A program made the translations under genes and the position numbers. Under the pieces are notes generated by a model. The model was given only the letters and a program-made list of their open reading frames with translations, was not told the DNA's origin and searched no databases. A stretch of 50,248 bases of DNA from Williamsia faeni (GTDB taxonomy: Bacteria > Actinomycetota > Actinomycetes > Mycobacteriales > Mycobacteriaceae), in contig QJJF01000017.1 of NCBI GenBank assembly GCA_003202005.1, positions 1-50,248 on the forward strand. The letters run 5' to 3'. Position 1 is the first letter of the stretch; every line of letters begins with the position of its first letter. Of the stretch, positions 17,183 through 24,873 are shown one piece after another.

Positions 17183-18073
17183 TCAGTTCCCTTCCGGGGT
17201 CGGCGCGGCCATCACGCGTTCGACGGACTTGCGGAGTGTGCGAATGGTCAGCTCGGAGGCGAGATGCCTTTTGTAGGCGGCGGTTCCACGACTGTCGGTC
17301 AACGGCGAACATGCCGCCGACGCGAGCCGGCCGGCCTCGGCATACAGCTCTTCGCTCGGTGAGTTGCCGATGAGCCCGGCAGCAACCTCAGCAAGACCCG
17401 TCTCATCCGGATTGACCGCGGTCAGTCCGACCCGGGCCGCCGCGATCACCCCACCCTCGAGGGTGACACACGACCCCGCGGCGGTGACAGCCCAATCACC
17501 CACTCGCCGTTCGACTTTCGCATAGGCACTCGATGTTCCGAGCCGGATGGGGATCCTGACCTCGATCAGCAGCTCATTGGGCGCCATCGCGGTCTCATAG
17601 GGACCCACCAAGAAGTCGTCCATCGAGATCTCCCGATCACCGCCGGGTCCCCGCACCTGACATGTCGCCCCGAGCACGGAGCACACCGTGGTCAGGTCTT
17701 CGGCCGGGTCGGCCTGGCAGAGCGAGCCGCCGACGGTGCCCCGGTTCCGGACCACCGGGTCTGCGATCACCCGTTCGGCGTCCCGGAAGATCGGGCAGAC
17801 CGCTGCCAGATCGTCCGATTCGAGAGCCTGGCGATGGCGGACCATCGCCCCGATGCGGACCAGCGTCGGGTCGCAGATGACGTAGCCCAGCTCCGCGGCG
17901 AGATCGTTGATGTCGATCAGATACTCGGGATTGGCCAGGCGCAGTTTCATCATCGGGAGCAGGCTGTGCCCGCCGGCGACCACACGCGCCTCCTCCCCGA
18001 GCCGGTCGAGCAGTCCGATGGCGTCTGCGACGCCCGTTGCGCGTTCGTACTCAAAGGGTCCTGGAACTTGCAT
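17183..18073 (-). CDS. coxM: Aerobic CO dehydrogenase medium (FAD) subunit
   Basis: A 296-residue FAD-binding subunit of the molybdopterin dehydrogenase family. The FAD motifs are VVAGGHSLLPMMKLRLANPE and RNRGTVGGSLCQADPAEDL, with a C-terminal CO_deh_flav_C domain from about residue 180. It hands electrons from the CoxS clusters to the quinone pool. The ATG at 18073 (MQVPGPFEYERATGV) follows GAGGTAGGTCAC, giving a usable ribosome-binding site. It is the first gene of the coxM-S-L run. The 78-base gap to the upstream xdhC gene contains an A/T-rich dyad that could control the operon. The order M-S-L is the order of form I cox operons and of mycobacterial cutB-C-A. Confidence 0.95.
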   Translation of the reverse strand: MQVPGPFEYERATGVADAIGLLDRLGEEARVVAGGHSLLPMMKLRLANPEYLIDINDLAAELGYVICDPTLVRIGAMVRHRQALESDDLAAVCPIFRDAERVIADPVVRNRGTVGGSLCQADPAEDLTTVCSVLGATCQVRGPGGDREISMDDFLVGPYETAMAPNELLIEVRIPIRLGTSSAYAKVERRVGDWAVTAAGSCVTLEGGVIAAARVGLTAVNPDETGLAEVAAGLIGNSPSEELYAEAGRLASAACSPLTDSRGTAAYKRHLASELTIRTLRKSVERVMAAPTPEGN

Positions 18074-18136
18074 GTGACCTACCTCACACTGGTGGAGGTG
18101 ATCACAGTGACCCCACCTGGCACCAGGGTCAAGACC

Positions 18137-18158
18137 GAATTAAGGGATCACTTAATTC
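18137..18158. promoter_or_regulatory. Perfect A/T-rich dyad upstream of coxM
   Basis: GAATTAAG-N6-CTTAATTC is a perfect 8-bp inverted repeat. It stands out from the GC-rich surroundings, lies about 65-85 bases upstream of the coxM start and overlaps the stop codon of the upstream xdhC gene. An operator for coxMSL, perhaps for the LysR protein encoded at 19419-20375, is the likeliest reading. A weak terminator for xdhC is the alternative. Confidence 0.5.
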
Positions 18159-19312
18159 GCTGCCGGCGCCGGGCTCTCGACAACAAGAGATTCCTGCTCA
18201 TGGTGGATTCGGCCGCCGGTTTCGCTCAGTGGCCGGCCGCCGCCGCCCCACCGGCGCGCGATGATCTCGGCCGCGATCGACACCGCGGTTTCCTCCGGGG
18301 TCCGAGCACCGAGATCGAGCCCGATCGGACTCGCCAGGCGTGAGATCTGGGCGTCGGTCAACCCCACGGCTCGCAGCCGCTCGACCCGGTCGTCATGTGT
18401 GCGCCGCGACCCCATCGCACCGACATAACCCACCTCGGGCATCGTCAGTGCGACCTCGAGCAACGGGACGTCGAACTTCGGGTCGTGGGTCAGGACGCAG
18501 ATGATCGTGCGGCCGTCGAGCGCACCCGCCTCCACCTGCGCGGCCAGGTAACGATGCGGCCATTCGACAACCACCTCGTCGGCGGTGGGAAACCGCGCCG
18601 ACGTGGCGAAGACCGGACGCGCATCGCAGACCGTCACGCGGTAGCCGAGAAACGATCCCTGCTGGGCGACCGCGGCGGCGAAATCGATGGCCCCGAACAC
18701 CAGCATTCGCGGGCGCGGGGCATGACTGGACACGAATACCGTCATCCCTTCACCGCGCCGCTGTCCGTCGGGACCGTAGTGCAGGACCTCAGTGCGCCCG
18801 GCCGCGAGAAGCCCGCGCGCATCGTCGACCACGGCGTCGTCCATGCGGTCCGAGCCCAGTTGCCCGGCGACCGTCGCCGGCCGGACCACGAGCCGTCGTC
18901 CCACCCACTCGGAATCCGGGTGTTCGATGACCGTCGCGATCGCGACGGGTTGATGATTGGCGATGTCCTCGGCGATCTCGCCGAGCTCGGGAAAAGTCTC
19001 CTGCGAGATCGCCTCGACGAAGACATCCAGAATCCCGCCGCATGTCAGGCCCACCGCGAACGCGTCGTCGTCCGAGACCCCGTAGCGCTCCAACATCGGC
19101 TGACCACTTTGTGCGGCCTCGCCGGCCAGATCGTAGACCGCGCCCTCCACACATCCGCCCGAGACCGAACCGCTGACCGTGCCGTCAGGCGCGACCACCA
19201 TCAGCGCCCCGGCGGGCCTCGGCGCGGACCGAAACGTCCGTACGACCGTGCCGACTCCGGCCGTTCCTCCGGAACGCCAGATGCGCATCAGATCGGCAAG
19301 CACGTCCTGCAT
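18152..19312 (-). CDS. XdhC/CoxI-family molybdenum-enzyme maturation factor (full length)
   Basis: A 386-residue XdhC-family protein without a YHS domain. The N-terminal domain has GALMVVAPDGTVSGSVSGGC followed by VEGAVYD and the conserved GLTCGGILDVFVE. The Rossmann-like domain has MLVFGAIDFAAAV, VLTHDPKFDVPLLEVAL and VGYVGAMGSRRTHDDRVERL, ending with the family motif GLDLGARTPEETAVSIAAEI. It should help sulphurate and insert the molybdenum cofactor into CO dehydrogenase. ATG 19312 is preferred over a TTG two codons upstream because GGAGGA lies 8 bases before it. It is the first gene of the minus-strand cox cluster and diverges from the LysR gene across about 106 bases. Confidence 0.92.
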   Translation of the reverse strand: MQDVLADLMRIWRSGGTAGVGTVVRTFRSAPRPAGALMVVAPDGTVSGSVSGGCVEGAVYDLAGEAAQSGQPMLERYGVSDDDAFAVGLTCGGILDVFVEAISQETFPELGEIAEDIANHQPVAIATVIEHPDSEWVGRRLVVRPATVAGQLGSDRMDDAVVDDARGLLAAGRTEVLHYGPDGQRRGEGMTVFVSSHAPRPRMLVFGAIDFAAAVAQQGSFLGYRVTVCDARPVFATSARFPTADEVVVEWPHRYLAAQVEAGALDGRTIICVLTHDPKFDVPLLEVALTMPEVGYVGAMGSRRTHDDRVERLRAVGLTDAQISRLASPIGLDLGARTPEETAVSIAAEIIARRWGGGGRPLSETGGRIHHEQESLVVESPAPAAN

Positions 19313-19418
19313 TCTCAAATTCCTCCATGTGATCCGCGTCCCGTTGTGCCGCGGCCCTTTGTGTTTGGCCCTTCGCGAATCGACGTTTCGGGCCTGACCT
19401 CCAACGTAGGCTCGGAAC

Positions 19419-20375
19419 GTGACACCCGCTCAGCTTCGAGCCTATTCCGCCGTGGTGCGGCACGGTTCTGTGCATGGCGCGGCGCAAGAGCTGAACATGT
19501 CCGACGCCGGGGTGTCCACTCACGTCGCGCAACTCCGTAAAGAGTTCAACGACCCACTGTTCACTCCGACCGCAAGCGGGTTGGCGTTCACGCCCGGTGG
19601 GCTTCGCCTGGCCAGTCGGGCCACCGAGATCCTCGGTCTGCAACAACAGACCGTGATCGAGGTCGGAGAGGCCGCACGCGGTCGTCGTCTGCTCAACATC
19701 GCGGCGTCGAGTTCATTCGCCGAGCACGCGGCCCCGGGCCTCATCGAGCTGTTCGCCGCCCGTGCCAACGATCTCTCGGTCGAGTTGAGCGTGCATCCGA
19801 CCAGTGAGTTCAAGAACCTCGTCGAATCCCGCGCCGTCGACATCGCGCTGGGCCCACAGGCCGCATCGCCGAGCGGCATCATCGCGGTGCGACCATTCCT
19901 CAACTACCAACTCATCACGGTCGCGGCGCCGAACAATCCACTCGCATCGGGCTTGCCCACACCGGCACTGCTGCAGGAACAGCAGTGGCTGCTCGGGCCC
20001 AGCGCCGGAAGCTCCACCGGCGCGGAGGCAAAGATGTTGCGAGACATCGGAATCGCAGAATCTTCGCAGCGGATATTTCAGAGTGATGCCGCCGCACTCG
20101 AGGAGGTCCACCGTTCCGCCGGGGTGACTCTGAGCATCGGCTTTGCGGTCGCCGCCGATCTCGCCGCGGGACGCCTTGTCCAGATCAAGGCACCCGGACT
20201 GCAGATTGCAAGCCAATGGTGCGCGTCGACGCTGCCTCCTGCGGCCCGCCAACCCGCGGTCTCCGAGTTGTTGAGGTTCATCACCACACCCCGGTGCACG
20301 CAGGCGATGATCCGCGGTTCCGGCGTGGGGGTCACCCGGTTTCGGCCGAAAGTACATGTGACGCTGTGGAGCTAG
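19419..20375 (+). CDS. LysR-family transcriptional regulator (CutR-like candidate)
   Basis: A 318-residue LysR-type regulator. The N-terminal winged helix-turn-helix spans about residues 1-60 (LRAYSAVVRHGSVHGAAQEL, then SDAGVSTHVAQLRKEF) and a periplasmic-binding-protein-like effector domain runs from about 90 to 300. It is divergent from the cox cluster, the usual position for a regulator of its neighbour. In Mycobacterium sp. JC1 the LysR protein CutR controls the CO dehydrogenase genes cutBCA, so an equivalent role here is likely but inferred. The start is GTG at 19419. The intergenic region (19313-19418) contains TTCGCGAA at 19372-19379 and GGCCC...GGGCC arms around it, which may be a binding site. 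Confidence 0.88.
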   Translation: MTPAQLRAYSAVVRHGSVHGAAQELNMSDAGVSTHVAQLRKEFNDPLFTPTASGLAFTPGGLRLASRATEILGLQQQTVIEVGEAARGRRLLNIAASSSFAEHAAPGLIELFAARANDLSVELSVHPTSEFKNLVESRAVDIALGPQAASPSGIIAVRPFLNYQLITVAAPNNPLASGLPTPALLQEQQWLLGPSAGSSTGAEAKMLRDIGIAESSQRIFQSDAAALEEVHRSAGVTLSIGFAVAADLAAGRLVQIKAPGLQIASQWCASTLPPAARQPAVSELLRFITTPRCTQAMIRGSGVGVTRFRPKVHVTLWS

Positions 20376-20454
20376 GCGAAGAAAATCTGTTGGCGGACTA
20401 CAGCGGCCGCTGCTACTTTTCTTGAAGGCCGTACGAGACGTGGAGGTGATACCC

Positions 20455-20508
20455 GTGAACGCAGTATCGACATGGGTGCTCCACTCCGGGGCCATGGTCG
20501 GGCGATAG
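20455..20508 (+). CDS. Possible 17-residue leader peptide
   Basis: GTG 20455 to TAG 20508 encodes MNAVSTWVLHSGAMVGR. The start is preceded by GGAGGTGATACCC, one of the best ribosome-binding sites in the window, which is why I list it. It ends 44 bases before the alpha/beta-hydrolase start. It may be a regulatory upstream ORF or a false positive; the sequence matches no peptide I know. Confidence 0.35.
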   Translation: MNAVSTWVLHSGAMVGR

Positions 20509-20552
20509 GTCGTCCGGGAGCGCCACTCACAGCAATCCCGAAAGGCACGACC

Positions 20553-21287
20553 ATGCAATTCACCACGCAGCAGCGCCTCGATGACGGCGTCCTCGAACGC
20601 GAATTCACCCTCGGCGAGATCCCCGGCATCCTGTGGACGCCCGGATCAGCATCCGCACCGGTACCACTGGTCCTGCTCGGCCATCCTCCCCTCGGGTTGC
20701 GCAAGATGTACCCGCGACTGCAGGCCCGGGCCCAAGACTCCGTTGCAGAGGGGTTCGCCGCGGCCACCATCGAGCTCCCCTGGAGCGGTGAGCGGCCCGG
20801 TTCAGCAGCGGCCGAGCAGGCCCGCGCCGACCTTCGCCGAGCGCTGGAGGCCGGCGGACCGGTCGACGACGAGATCGTCGACCGGCTCATCCTGCCGCTG
20901 GTCGACAAGGCAGTCCCGGAATGGCGGGCCGCCCTGGACGCACTCCTTGCGCTGCCCGAGATCGGCGGCCCGGTCGGGTTCTCGGGCGGGGTAACCTCCA
21001 TCGGCGTCCGGCTGGCGGTGGTCGAGCCTCGCATTTCGGCAGCCGTTCTGTTCGCGGGGAGTTTCGTGCCCCGCACGATTCTCGAAGAGGCCCGGCGAGT
21101 GACCATTCCGCTGCATGTGCTGCTGCAGTGGGACGACGAGGGCAACGACCGGCCGCGCGCGCTGGACCTGTTCGACGCCTTCGGCTCCAAAGAGAAGACA
21201 CTGCACGCCAATATGGGCGGCCACACCGGCGTCCCTCAGTTCGCGAGTGACGAGGCGAACCGGTTCTTCGTCCGGTACCTGAAGTGA
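20553..21287 (+). CDS. Alpha/beta-hydrolase (dienelactone-hydrolase-like fold)
   Basis: A 244-residue protein with the alpha/beta-hydrolase layout: VPLVLLGHPPLGLRKMYPR near residue 40, the oxyanion-side loop after it, and a nucleophile-elbow region at about residues 145-150 reading GFSGGVTSIGVRLAV. The elbow serine context GFSGG fits G-x-S-x-G. Later come an acid region, VLLQWDDEGNDRPRALDLFD, and the catalytic histidine candidate in MGGHTGVPQ. The substrate is unknown. ATG 20553 follows CGAAAGGCACGACC. It stands alone between the LysR gene and a convergent intergenic region. Confidence 0.8.
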   Translation: MQFTTQQRLDDGVLEREFTLGEIPGILWTPGSASAPVPLVLLGHPPLGLRKMYPRLQARAQDSVAEGFAAATIELPWSGERPGSAAAEQARADLRRALEAGGPVDDEIVDRLILPLVDKAVPEWRAALDALLALPEIGGPVGFSGGVTSIGVRLAVVEPRISAAVLFAGSFVPRTILEEARRVTIPLHVLLQWDDEGNDRPRALDLFDAFGSKEKTLHANMGGHTGVPQFASDEANRFFVRYLK

Positions 21288-21347
21288 GGCCGGGTCGTCG
21301 ATGCGGGTGGGGCCGATCAGGTGACGGCACCGTCACGCACCACCGCC

Positions 21348-21459
21348 GAGCGTGCCGTTGTTGCCGTTGAGCGTGCCGAAAATAATTGCGCACCAGTAGT
21401 TTCGGCACGGTCGGCGGTGATTTCGGCACGGTCGACGGTTGGATCGGCACGCTCGACGG
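21348..21459. repeat. Phased inverted array of a 10-bp motif in a gene-free stretch
   Basis: The 358-base gap between the hydrolase stop and the Mce-associated gene (21288-21645) holds no gene. GAGCGTGCCG occurs at 21348 and 21369, and its near or exact reverse complement CGGCAC(G/C)GTC/CTC at 21403, 21424 and 21445. Within each set the spacing is exactly 21 bases, two DNA turns. The three rightward copies extend to (A/T)TCGGCACGGTCGACGG-like units of 17-18 bases. This could bind a multimeric protein or be the remnant of a tandem duplication. The rest of the gap shows nothing clear. Confidence 0.75.
21372..21409. terminator. Hairpin between convergent genes
   Basis: CGTGCCGAAA (21372-21381) and TTTCGGCACG (21400-21409) form a perfect 10-bp stem with an 18-base loop. 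It lies inside the repeat array, between the 3' ends of the hydrolase gene and the mce operon, and could stop transcription from both sides. Confidence 0.5.
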
Positions 21460-21645
21460 TTCGCGCGGGTGGTTGCACCCATCCGTCAGAGATGAAGACG
21501 CTCTGCAGGTTTCATCATTTGCTGAAACGTACTCGGACTGCCTTGACGACCAATATCCGGACCCGCGAAGAACAGGAAAGGAAGGATCCGCCGCCGTTCT
21601 GATGTCCGCAATCCACTGGCCAGTGGTCAGTGACCCGTTGTCAAC

Positions 21646-22422
21646 TCAGGGCAAGTCGACCTTGGAGGCGAGCCAGCGTCCGTCGATCTTCTCCATCGTC
21701 ATCAAGACGCGACTGCGGTCGATTCGTGCATCGGGTGTGGCAGTGTTGGTGACAGTCTGGTCAACGAAGAGCATGACCTCGACCTTGGACGTGGTCGCCG
21801 ATTTGATACCCGAGTCGATGACCTTGCCCTGCGCGTTGGCCTTGTTCTGCACAAGCAGATCACGCAGCTGTCCACTGGACTGCGAGTACATGTCCTTGAA
21901 CTCGCCGGTGGCTCCGTCGAGGACCGCGGCGAAATTCTCATCGAGGTTGTCCGAGCTGACGCTGGTCAATGTCACCGCATACTGCTCGGCAGCGGCACGG
22001 GCTTCGTCGGCAGCGGCGTCGATGTCGCGTTCTTCTTTCAACTGCACACCGAAGATCGCTGCGACAACGATTGCGGCGATGGCAACGATCACCAGTGCGC
22101 CCACCGCGATTCGGCGAATCGTCAAGACGCGCCGCCACAAAGGACGCTTTTCGGTTTCGGCGACCTCGGTAGCGGCGGCGGCCTTTTCTTCGGGCTGTTC
22201 CGCCGGGGGCTCTTTCTCCAGCGAAACCTTCTCCGCCTTGGCCTTCGCTTCCTTGGTCGTCTCGGCCTTTGGCTCCTCGGCAGTTGCTTTCTCTACCTTT
22301 GGCGTCTCTACCTCTGGCTTCTCCGCCTTGGTGGCCGAGGTCGTGGCGGTGGATTCCGCATCGGCCATCAGACCCCACTTCTCTTCGGGAGTGGAGGTGA
22401 CCGTTTCGCTGAGCTTGCTCAT
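21646..22422 (-). CDS. Mce-associated membrane protein
   Basis: A 258-residue protein. Residues 1 to about 95 form a cytoplasmic tail very rich in Lys, Glu and Ala (EKPEVETPKVEKATAEEPKA and similar), then one transmembrane helix (about 108-130, IAVGALVIVAIAAIVVAAIF), then an extracellular domain of the Mce-associated type: AAEQYAVTLTSVSSDNLDEN, then FKDMYSQSSGQLRDLL and the end DGRWLASKVDLP. These proteins are encoded after mceF and help stabilise the Mce complex. The start at 22422 has AGAGGAGAAG upstream; sequence in the same frame further upstream overlaps mceF and is not coding. It is 61 bases after mceF. Confidence 0.88.
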   Translation of the reverse strand: MSKLSETVTSTPEEKWGLMADAESTATTSATKAEKPEVETPKVEKATAEEPKAETTKEAKAKAEKVSLEKEPPAEQPEEKAAAATEVAETEKRPLWRRVLTIRRIAVGALVIVAIAAIVVAAIFGVQLKEERDIDAAADEARAAAEQYAVTLTSVSSDNLDENFAAVLDGATGEFKDMYSQSSGQLRDLLVQNKANAQGKVIDSGIKSATTSKVEVMLFVDQTVTNTATPDARIDRSRVLMTMEKIDGRWLASKVDLP

Positions 22423-22483
22423 CGTCTTCTTCTCCTCTGGATTTTCTCCGCTGACGTTGCCACACCTCGGGGCTGGGATGTGG

Positions 22484-23767
22484 TCACGGGGCTGAGGGCA
22501 GGATCGGGCCGGCATACGGCAGTGGAATCGACTCGGGCCCAACGGGAGTCGGCGACGCCGTCGCAAGTGGATCGGCACCCGCCGGCGGACCGGCTGTATC
22601 GTCACCGGCCGGCCGCGGAGCACTGGCGGCGCCGCGGATCTGCATCGACGGATCGCCCTCCGTGCAATACGTGCCGTAGAGATACGGCTCGGGGAAATCG
22701 ACTTGCCAGTGCGGGCGACGCGGGAGATCGTACTGGCAACTCTTCCGAGGATAGATATTCACAGACGCCCAGATACCCCCGTCACGCATAACGGATGCGA
22801 TCGAATCGAGGGTGGAGCCAGTTCGATCCTTCGGGAAGAAGAACTCTTGTAGCGCGGGAACTCTCAGATAGGTAAGTCGGGCAACCGTTGTCAGGTTCCC
22901 CAGGAGCTGGACCATCGTCGGAGAGTTGTCTGCGATGATCGAGTCCGCGGCCTGCAGTGTCGCCGGTGTCTGGTCGATGAACGTACGGAAACCCTTGTCC
23001 ATCGACGCGATCCCGTTCAGCGATCCCGCGAGGTTCTGCGAGGTGTCCTGCAGGCCTGGGCTCATCTCCTTGAGCGTGCCCAGCACAACCTGGCTGTTGT
23101 TGAGCAAACTGACTGTCTGCGGGAGCACCGAATCGAGCGTCGAGATGAGGAAGGTCCCGCCGGTGATGATCGATTCCAGCTTCTCGGGTCCTTCGGGACT
23201 GACGCCGAGTTCTTTGATGATCGACTCGACCTTGTCCGGTTCGATCTGGGCCAGCATGCCATCGAGGTCACCCAGCAGATCCGCCATCGGGACCGGTGTC
23301 GATGTCTGGTCGGCCTTCACCACCGACCCGTCGGTCAGATACGGGCCTTTGTCGGTGGTGGGCCGGAAATCGAGGTACTGCTCGCCGGCCGGTGACAGCC
23401 CGGCAACCCGGACCTCGCCAACACTCGGGATCCGAACATTCCCGTCGATCTTGGCAACGGCCACAACCCCGTCATCCGACAGTTCCACCGCTTGGACCTT
23501 GCCGACGGGAACGCCCCGCAAGGTTACATCCTGTTTCGGCAACAACCCGCCGGACAGTGAAAGGTTCACGCGCACGGTCATCTTCGTCGCTGTCGGGTCG
23601 ACCCGAAAAACACCGAACACCAGGTAGGCGATGCCGAGTATCAACACGGCGAACAGTGCGCCCACCGACAACCACAGGCGATGATCGACCAACTTTCGGG
23701 TACCGGTGACTACCAGTTTGGCCGGTGTCTCCAGTGGTCCGGTGGCGTACTCCAGTTGCTGGGTCAT
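22484..23767 (-). CDS. mceF: MceF: MCE-family substrate-binding protein
   Basis: A 427-residue MCE protein. It has an N-terminal transmembrane helix (about residues 34-56), an MCE/MlaD domain with TLRGVPVGKVQAVELSDDG and VAGLSPAGEQYLDF, a long helical region and a C-terminal Pro/Ala-rich tail from about residue 385. In Mce systems six such proteins, A to F, form a tunnel that carries lipid across the cell envelope to the YrbE permease. Its start overlaps the mceE stop by ATGA at 23764-23767, showing translational coupling. The last member of the hexamer set is typically this one, without a lipobox. Confidence 0.93.
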   Translation of the reverse strand: MTQQLEYATGPLETPAKLVVTGTRKLVDHRLWLSVGALFAVLILGIAYLVFGVFRVDPTATKMTVRVNLSLSGGLLPKQDVTLRGVPVGKVQAVELSDDGVVAVAKIDGNVRIPSVGEVRVAGLSPAGEQYLDFRPTTDKGPYLTDGSVVKADQTSTPVPMADLLGDLDGMLAQIEPDKVESIIKELGVSPEGPEKLESIITGGTFLISTLDSVLPQTVSLLNNSQVVLGTLKEMSPGLQDTSQNLAGSLNGIASMDKGFRTFIDQTPATLQAADSIIADNSPTMVQLLGNLTTVARLTYLRVPALQEFFFPKDRTGSTLDSIASVMRDGGIWASVNIYPRKSCQYDLPRRPHWQVDFPEPYLYGTYCTEGDPSMQIRGAASAPRPAGDDTAGPPAGADPLATASPTPVGPESIPLPYAGPILPSAP

Positions 23768-24873
23768 CGGGTCGGTCCCGTCGTCAGATGACTCTTCAGC
23801 CGCTCGAGGGTATGGGTGAGGGTCCCGACAGCGTTGCTTGCGTCGGTGGCGTCGGGAATCTTGCTGCCCGGATCGGCAAGATGTGCCGGGTCGGCGATTG
23901 CGCCGATCGAGAGGTCCTGGAGATCCGCATACGGATGGGCCGCGGTGCCGTTGGTGATCTTGATGACCGGTGCCAGCAACGCGTTCACCTTGGCGAGGTC
24001 CGCCTTGGGATTTGTCGCCGCGTCATTGAGTTCGGCGGCGAGAGTGTTGAGGTCCTCGACCATCCCCCGATCACCCGTGCCGGCGATCGACGGGAATTTG
24101 GCGAGTTGACCTGTTGCGTCGGCGAGCTGTTTGACGAGTCCGACAATCTGACCGGTGTTGGCGTTGAGCACGGTCAATGCCGGTCCCGCCGCCGCGATCG
24201 CGTCGGTGATGGTGCTCTCACCGGCCGACAACGTCGACACCAGTCGATTGGTCTGGTTCAGGGTGTCCCGGATCTCGGTTGATCGGGACGAGAGTTTGCC
24301 GATCAGGCTGGTGGATTGGTCGATCAGTGCGCCGAGTCGATCGCCCTTGTCACCGACCGCCGTTCCGAGGCCGTTGATGACCTTGGTCAGGTTGCGGATC
24401 ACGCCACCGTTGACCAGCAGGGCCGACGTCGTCAGCACCTCCTCGATGGTCGCTGCCGCCGAGGTCTGCGCGATCTCGATGGTGTCGCCACTGTGCAGGA
24501 CCGGGGCATCGGGGGCCGCATCCGCCGGAGGTTGAACCGCGACGAAGATGTCGCCGAGCGGTGTCGCCGAACGCAATTCCGCACGGGTACCGGTCGGCAG
24601 CGTCACCTTCTCGCTGATCCTCAGCGTCACAACGGCCGTATAGTTGTCGACCCGCATACCTTCGACCTCACCGACATCGGCGCCCGCAAGTTTCACTTTC
24701 GCCTGATTCGGGAGGTTGAGAGCGTTCTCGAAAGTGGCGTAGACGGTGTAGGTGTCGCCGCCGACACTGTGCGCCGGCAGCGGCACCGACTCGAGGTCCA
24801 TCGAGCAGGCGCTGGTGAACACGGCAAGCGCGACGAGCGCTCCACCCCACGCAGCCTTGCCCCGGCGCATCAT
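23764..24873 (-). CDS. mceE: MceE: lipoprotein MCE subunit (LprN-like)
   Basis: A 369-residue MCE protein with a lipoprotein signal: positively charged MMRRGK, a hydrophobic core and the lipobox VFTSACS, so Cys23 should be acylated. The MCE domain has NLPNQAKVKLAGADVGEVEG and the helical domain follows. A lipidated E subunit is the rule in mycobacterial Mce operons (LprK, LprL, LprM, LprN). The start overlaps the mceD stop by 4 bases, and the stop overlaps the mceF start in the same way. Confidence 0.94.
   Translation of the reverse strand: MMRRGKAAWGGALVALAVFTSACSMDLESVPLPAHSVGGDTYTVYATFENALNLPNQAKVKLAGADVGEVEGMRVDNYTAVVTLRISEKVTLPTGTRAELRSATPLGDIFVAVQPPADAAPDAPVLHSGDTIEIAQTSAAATIEEVLTTSALLVNGGVIRNLTKVINGLGTAVGDKGDRLGALIDQSTSLIGKLSSRSTEIRDTLNQTNRLVSTLSAGESTITDAIAAAGPALTVLNANTGQIVGLVKQLADATGQLAKFPSIAGTGDRGMVEDLNTLAAELNDAATNPKADLAKVNALLAPVIKITNGTAAHPYADLQDLSIGAIADPAHLADPGSKIPDATDASNAVGTLTHTLERLKSHLTTGPTR

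Noticed and set aside
21348-21459. A small CRISPR array
   Set aside because: The repeat unit is too short, the spacers are about 4-11 bases, the copies come in both orientations and no cas genes are present.
21386-22495. Long plus-strand open frame across the repeat array and the Mce-associated gene
   Set aside because: It is antisense to a well-supported membrane protein, and its Ser/Ala-rich composition is the usual product of reading high-GC genes backwards.
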